From the NCBI GenBank assembly GCA_020054495.1, contig JAHWGK010000028.1, positions 1 through 37,950 on the forward strand: a stretch of 37,950 nucleotides of DNA, written 5' to 3'. The notes under the pieces are model-generated. The model ran no database searches, was not told the origin of the DNA, and worked only from the letters and a program-made list of their open reading frames with translations. Made by a program: the position numbers and the translations under genes. Below, piece by piece: positions 34,529-37,950 of this stretch. The DNA is from Thermoplasmata archaeon (lineage in GTDB: Archaea > Thermoplasmatota > E2 > DHVEG-1). Position 1 is the stretch's first letter; each line of letters opens with the position of its first letter.

Positions 34529-37237
34529 TTATAGTTCTAGTAATCGTCGTAATGTTGGGAACAAAGTTGGATGACCTGTTAAGAAGTTATGTAGGAAATT
34601 TAGGAATGGTGTATTGGTTGCTCTGTTTCTTGGCATTGTGACTGTTAGTGTTCCCCAATCACTTTCTTCACCATTTGTATCCATAGCTTTTCCTTTAATA
34701 ATATATGCCCCTTGTTCAGACCAAACATGACTCGTAGAGTAAGGTTCTCCAGAGGGTTGAAAACCAGTCCAATCTGTAATATCTCCATCGCCCCACTCGA
34801 TATAATAGGATACTTGATCTCCTTCTGGATCTGACGAAATGAATGTATAAGTATAAGAGGTACCTGCAGTTCCACTCGTTGGACCATCTATAATTGGTGC
34901 ATTTGGAGGATCATTTATATTTCCATAAACCATGATGTTGTCAACCATCCAGTACCAAGCCCACATACCCTTGTCATCATATACCCATCGGATCCTTACA
35001 TCACTAAATCCAACTGCTTCATCTGATATATCAATTGATTCTTTACCCATTATGCAAGTATAATAAGATACAACTGGAATCCATGTAGATCCACCATCAT
35101 TAGATACATCAACGTAAGCATAATCCTCTGCAAGGTGACTGTAATACTGGGAGAAATCAAGATAAACACTTGTTGCTTCACTACAATCTATTGATGGTGT
35201 CCATAACTCTTCAAGTAGATAATTTTCGAAACCTGCCCAATCACTATCACATATCATAAATTTTCCATAACAACCACCCTCAGGCGATCTTTCACCAGGG
35301 TTTTCATCTGTCCACGTGTAACCGTCTTCTAGGTAATCAAAAATAATCCAATCACTTGGCAGACCAAATTCAAAGTCTTCTATTATAAATGGAACCATAG
35401 AAGTAATATTAATAGTATAATCCCACTCAAAACTACAACCAAGCTGCCGTTTAATAATAATTATCTCCACGTATCCTGCAGGAACCACAATTACTTTTGA
35501 ACCACTGAAACGATGGGTTTCATTTTCAAAAGTTCCATCTTTTTTCTTTTTAACCAGCGTAATTGCGTAATCCTTAAAATTTTGTCCTGTAAAATTTATC
35601 TTAGTAATATTGTTTTCTGAAACATTGACTCTTTCATAATCAGTGCCCCAAGGATTCAGTTTACCATTTTCAAGGATTCGTTCAACAGAACCATCTAATG
35701 TCTCATCCAACACAAGTGTAATTTTAAGTCCATATGTTTCCCATAGCCATATTGTCCAATTTATGAATATATCTATAAATCTGTCAGAAAGCCCCTCCTC
35801 TTCAAATGCTTTGTTAATAGCATCTATTATTCCTTCTATACCTGATGTAGCATTTCGTACTCTAAAAATATGCTTAATCTTTTCTTCACCTAGTTCTCCT
35901 AAAATATACCTGATATATCGAAGTAGCATATGATTCGCCCAGTAATGATCTAAAGCCTCTTGTCCAGATGGCCAATCCTTGGGTTTCAGCCAATCATCAA
36001 AGAAATTCCTATCAGGATTTTCAAGAAAACGATTCCAACGATAACCACTACCGACTCTACTATATACTTCATCATGAATTTCTAAATATTCATCAAAAGT
36101 CAGATCGAAATTATCCATTGTAATTTCTGTACCCCAGTATTCAGCCATTCCTTCAAGGTCACTCCATTTCTCATAATCTCCATAATCGCCTCTGTTGTTA
36201 TATTGAACAAGATGAACTTGCTCATGTTCTATACTTTCTTTAGCCATTATACTTTCATTCCGATTGCTTAGATCACCAAGCCAAACCCAAATATGTCCTG
36301 CTTTTGTTCCTGATCCAGCCACACCAGAGGGAGCTCGATTAGTTTCATTTATATGAACATGAACCTTACCATCAGTAGCAGTCTGAGGTGTACCAAGACC
36401 GCTATCATTCATTAAGTCATATGTGTGATTAAGCCATTCACGTATGGTGTTTATCTCAGCTGGTGATAGGCCAGAGGCTGTTTCATCAAATATTCTAAAT
36501 AAGTCTGGCGGTACGGCTGGATAACCACTAAGATTTACAGGGTGATTATTACCATTATGAATCTGATAATATAATCCCTTATCTAAGTCCATGAGCCATT
36601 CAACAACATTTGGTTCAGCCTCAGTAGGCGGGGCACAGAGCCAATTAGAACTATCATCCCTATCATAATCATGCATTTGAATAGATAACGTAGTATCAGG
36701 TGAAAAAGCACCAGAGTCACTATTGCTCCATCCTCCAAGAACAGGGTCACCGTTTCCACCACCATATCTTACAAAATCAACAAGCTCGTCGTTTTCAGTA
36801 TATAAACCAACTTCATCACCTGGAACGTCAAGCATCGAATCTGTTCTATCAAGAAAGATAGTAGCACTTCCATCTGAAGCATCAAGATCATCAGTTCCAG
36901 TACCCATACGGATCGCTACATAATCAAATTGTTCCAAACCTGTCACATATGGTAAATATTCAATGTCGCCATCATATGTCGTAATATACCAATCAGTGAT
37001 GTCAATTGTTTGACTATTATCATCCCAAATTTGGAATTCTACAAAATCGTTTTCAAAATCAGCAGATCCAGCATAGTAAATCTCACTGATGAATATCTCA
37101 TCCTCAGATATAACAGCATTGTTTTCATCCATGGTTTTATCGATATTGTTTTTAATAAAATTTATATCACTTACAACGGGTACCACAGAAGTCATCAACA
37201 GCATACATACAAAAATACCTATTATTTTCGCTTTCAT
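34529..37237 (-). CDS. Secreted HExxH metallopeptidase-like protein with lamin-tail-like domain, PKD domain and LFP tail
   Basis: This 902-residue protein has a signal sequence (AKIIGIFVCMLLMTSVVPVV). A lamin-tail-like beta domain follows (about 46-170, with IFISEIYYAGSADFENDFVE). The central region carries HEQVH at 338-342, with Glu362 in DLEGMAEYWG 20 residues after the second His. That is the spacing expected of a gluzincin zinc site. A jelly-roll domain (about 620-785) and a PKD domain (about 788-868, YIEWGDGD) come next, then the tail PRNRATNTPFLNFL and HPTLFPTLRRLLEL. It probably cleaves proteins outside the cell. ATG 37237 has GGGAGGTATG upstream and leader C. The zinc site is visible but activity is inferred. 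Confidence 0.77.
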   Translation of the reverse strand: MKAKIIGIFVCMLLMTSVVPVVSDINFIKNNIDKTMDENNAVISEDEIFISEIYYAGSADFENDFVEFQIWDDNSQTIDITDWYITTYDGDIEYLPYVTGLEQFDYVAIRMGTGTDDLDASDGSATIFLDRTDSMLDVPGDEVGLYTENDELVDFVRYGGGNGDPVLGGWSNSDSGAFSPDTTLSIQMHDYDRDDSSNWLCAPPTEAEPNVVEWLMDLDKGLYYQIHNGNNHPVNLSGYPAVPPDLFRIFDETASGLSPAEINTIREWLNHTYDLMNDSGLGTPQTATDGKVHVHINETNRAPSGVAGSGTKAGHIWVWLGDLSNRNESIMAKESIEHEQVHLVQYNNRGDYGDYEKWSDLEGMAEYWGTEITMDNFDLTFDEYLEIHDEVYSRVGSGYRWNRFLENPDRNFFDDWLKPKDWPSGQEALDHYWANHMLLRYIRYILGELGEEKIKHIFRVRNATSGIEGIIDAINKAFEEEGLSDRFIDIFINWTIWLWETYGLKITLVLDETLDGSVERILENGKLNPWGTDYERVNVSENNITKINFTGQNFKDYAITLVKKKKDGTFENETHRFSGSKVIVVPAGYVEIIIIKRQLGCSFEWDYTINITSMVPFIIEDFEFGLPSDWIIFDYLEDGYTWTDENPGERSPEGGCYGKFMICDSDWAGFENYLLEELWTPSIDCSEATSVYLDFSQYYSHLAEDYAYVDVSNDGGSTWIPVVSYYTCIMGKESIDISDEAVGFSDVRIRWVYDDKGMWAWYWMVDNIMVYGNINDPPNAPIIDGPTSGTAGTSYTYTFISSDPEGDQVSYYIEWGDGDITDWTGFQPSGEPYSTSHVWSEQGAYIIKGKAMDTNGEESDWGTLTVTMPRNRATNTPFLNFLHNFLTGHPTLFPTLRRLLEL

Positions 37238-37368
37238 ATTTTTTCATACCTCCCTCAAATTATAAAATTAGTATAAATCTGTAATATTTTATTCTGTTTT
37301 AAATGTATCTATAATAATTGTTAATTGCAACAAAATGTTAATAAAAAAACGTTTGTTTTTTACATTCT
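37238..37368 (-). promoter_or_regulatory. Conserved promoter/leader, copy C
   Basis: Read on the minus strand, it has AGAATGTAA (37360-37368), GTTTTTTT (37343-37350), AACA-N3-TGTT (37329-37339), ACATTTAAA (37298-37306) and GAGGGAGGTA before ATG 37237. The block order and upstream spacings match copies A and B. The predicted transcript leader is about 35 nt. Confidence 0.7.
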
Positions 37369-37699
37369 GATTTAATATTTTAATACCACAGAAAAATTGC
37401 TCTAGATTAATGTTCTATTTTGAAATAATTTGCTTTTTTATAGGTTGTTTTAATAATATATCGTTAAAAATATACTTATAATTATTTTTATCATAATACC
37501 AGCGAAAACAATTTCAGATCCCTATTGTTCAACCCTAATTTATGAAAAAATTTAATGATGTTTATGTTAGATTTTGAAACAAGTTTAATAACAGTAGTTC
37601 GGCAAGTGAGTGATACAAATTGACAATTGAATAACTTGTCGAATTCTTCTTTTGTGTTCAAATTAGAATTTGCACAGGATCACGGGAAATCTGCCAGTT
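37369..37699. other. Gene-free A+T-rich sequence
   Basis: No gene was recognised on either strand. The G+C content rises from about 37600 toward the window edge, where a hairpin and a possible transposase remnant follow. Confidence 0.4.
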
Positions 37700-37730
37700 C
37701 TAGATTGAAAAACCTGTTTTTTCAATCTGG
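37700..37730. repeat. Strong inverted repeat (hairpin)
   Basis: AGATTGAAAAA (37702-37712) and TTTTTCAATCT (37718-37728) are perfect reverse complements across a five-base loop. A flanking T-G wobble and C-G pair extend the stem to 13. It could terminate a transcript or mark the end of a decayed mobile element. Confidence 0.6.
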
Positions 37731-37770
37731 CTTATGCTAACCAGATCATTTGTTATCGTCCAAGAATTGA

Positions 37771-37950
37771 ATCAGAAATAAGATCTTTAAATTCCTCAAG
37801 AATGATCACATATCCTTCTTTATCCCAGCAGATTACAATGCTAAGTGTGATATTGCAGAGCTGCCATAGATTGTAGAGGAGTATGGAAAGCAATTGCAAA
37901 AGCAGCCGTATTGCATAATTCCGTGAGCATGTTTTCCCACGGACTTCTTC
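37771..37950 (+). pseudogene. Possible transposase remnant, runs off the window edge
   Basis: One frame reads FLKNDHISFFIPADYNAKC, then a stop, then VEEYGKQLQKQPYCIIP, and another stop. The pattern of an Asp in a hydrophobic strand, a Tyr-Asn/Asp-Ala segment and a later IIP recalls DDE transposases of the IS4/IS5 kind. At least two in-frame stops show it is not intact. The resemblance is from memory and weak. No terminal repeats were found apart from the hairpin at 37700-37730. Confidence 0.3.

Overview
The window looks like a low-G+C archaeal chromosome segment, most likely from an uncultured Thermoplasmata-type euryarchaeon. Points in favour are TTTATAAA-type boxes about 30 nt before several starts, a winged-helix regulator of the archaeal HTH_45 type, an Lrp/AsnC regulator, a DUF1616 membrane protein, PKD-rich surface proteins, a PGF-CTERM-like C-terminus, and secreted proteins opening with a FVFRKGL.IGII.LFVG signal sequence. 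No rRNA, tRNA or CRISPR array was seen. The taxonomic placement is inference.

Bases 1-17156 form a surface-glycan or glycolipid locus in three blocks. The first plus-strand block (1-8477) encodes a methyltransferase, a NodB-type deacetylase, a nucleotide-sugar dehydrogenase, a Wzx-like flippase, a CapK/PaaK-like adenylate-forming enzyme, a GT4 glycosyltransferase and an ATP-grasp ligase. A convergent minus-strand block (14350 down to 8484) carries a GT2 transferase, an Alg14/Alg13 pair, two GT4 transferases and a multispanning GT-C-like protein. Several genes here are joined by ATGA stop/start overlaps. A third block (14568-17156) adds a FemAB-like transferase, a GNAT acetyltransferase and a radical SAM/SPASM protein. 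Together they could build, trim, export and amide-modify a lipid-linked glycan. The actual sugar cannot be read from the sequence.

Bases 17288-24352 are envelope-related: a NodB-like lipoprotein, a four-gene minus-strand operon of membrane proteins that includes a DUF1616 protein, and a 1087-residue PKD-containing surface protein anchored by a C-terminal helix. Bases 24521-25440 hold a winged-helix regulator and a VapBC toxin-antitoxin pair with a palindrome at the vapB start.

Bases 25870-37237 are an accessory region of secreted proteins: a PGF-CTERM-like protein, a predicted Ntn hydrolase, a C39-like peptidase with PKD domains, a beta-propeller-like protein, and a large protein with a lamin-tail-like domain, an HExxH metallopeptidase motif and a PKD domain. 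Two signals stand out. First, three of these genes with different protein products share an almost superimposable promoter/leader whose blocks keep constant spacing, and an Lrp-family gene lies divergently next to one of them. Second, two of the proteins end in the same roughly 30-residue tail (PFLNFL...HP.LFP.L..LL) directly after a PKD domain, and a decayed third copy of that tail lies in a gene-free gap at 28794-28890. This looks like a co-regulated secreted-protein set with an uncharacterised C-terminal tag. The right edge (37238-37950) is gene-poor, with a strong hairpin and a possible transposase remnant.
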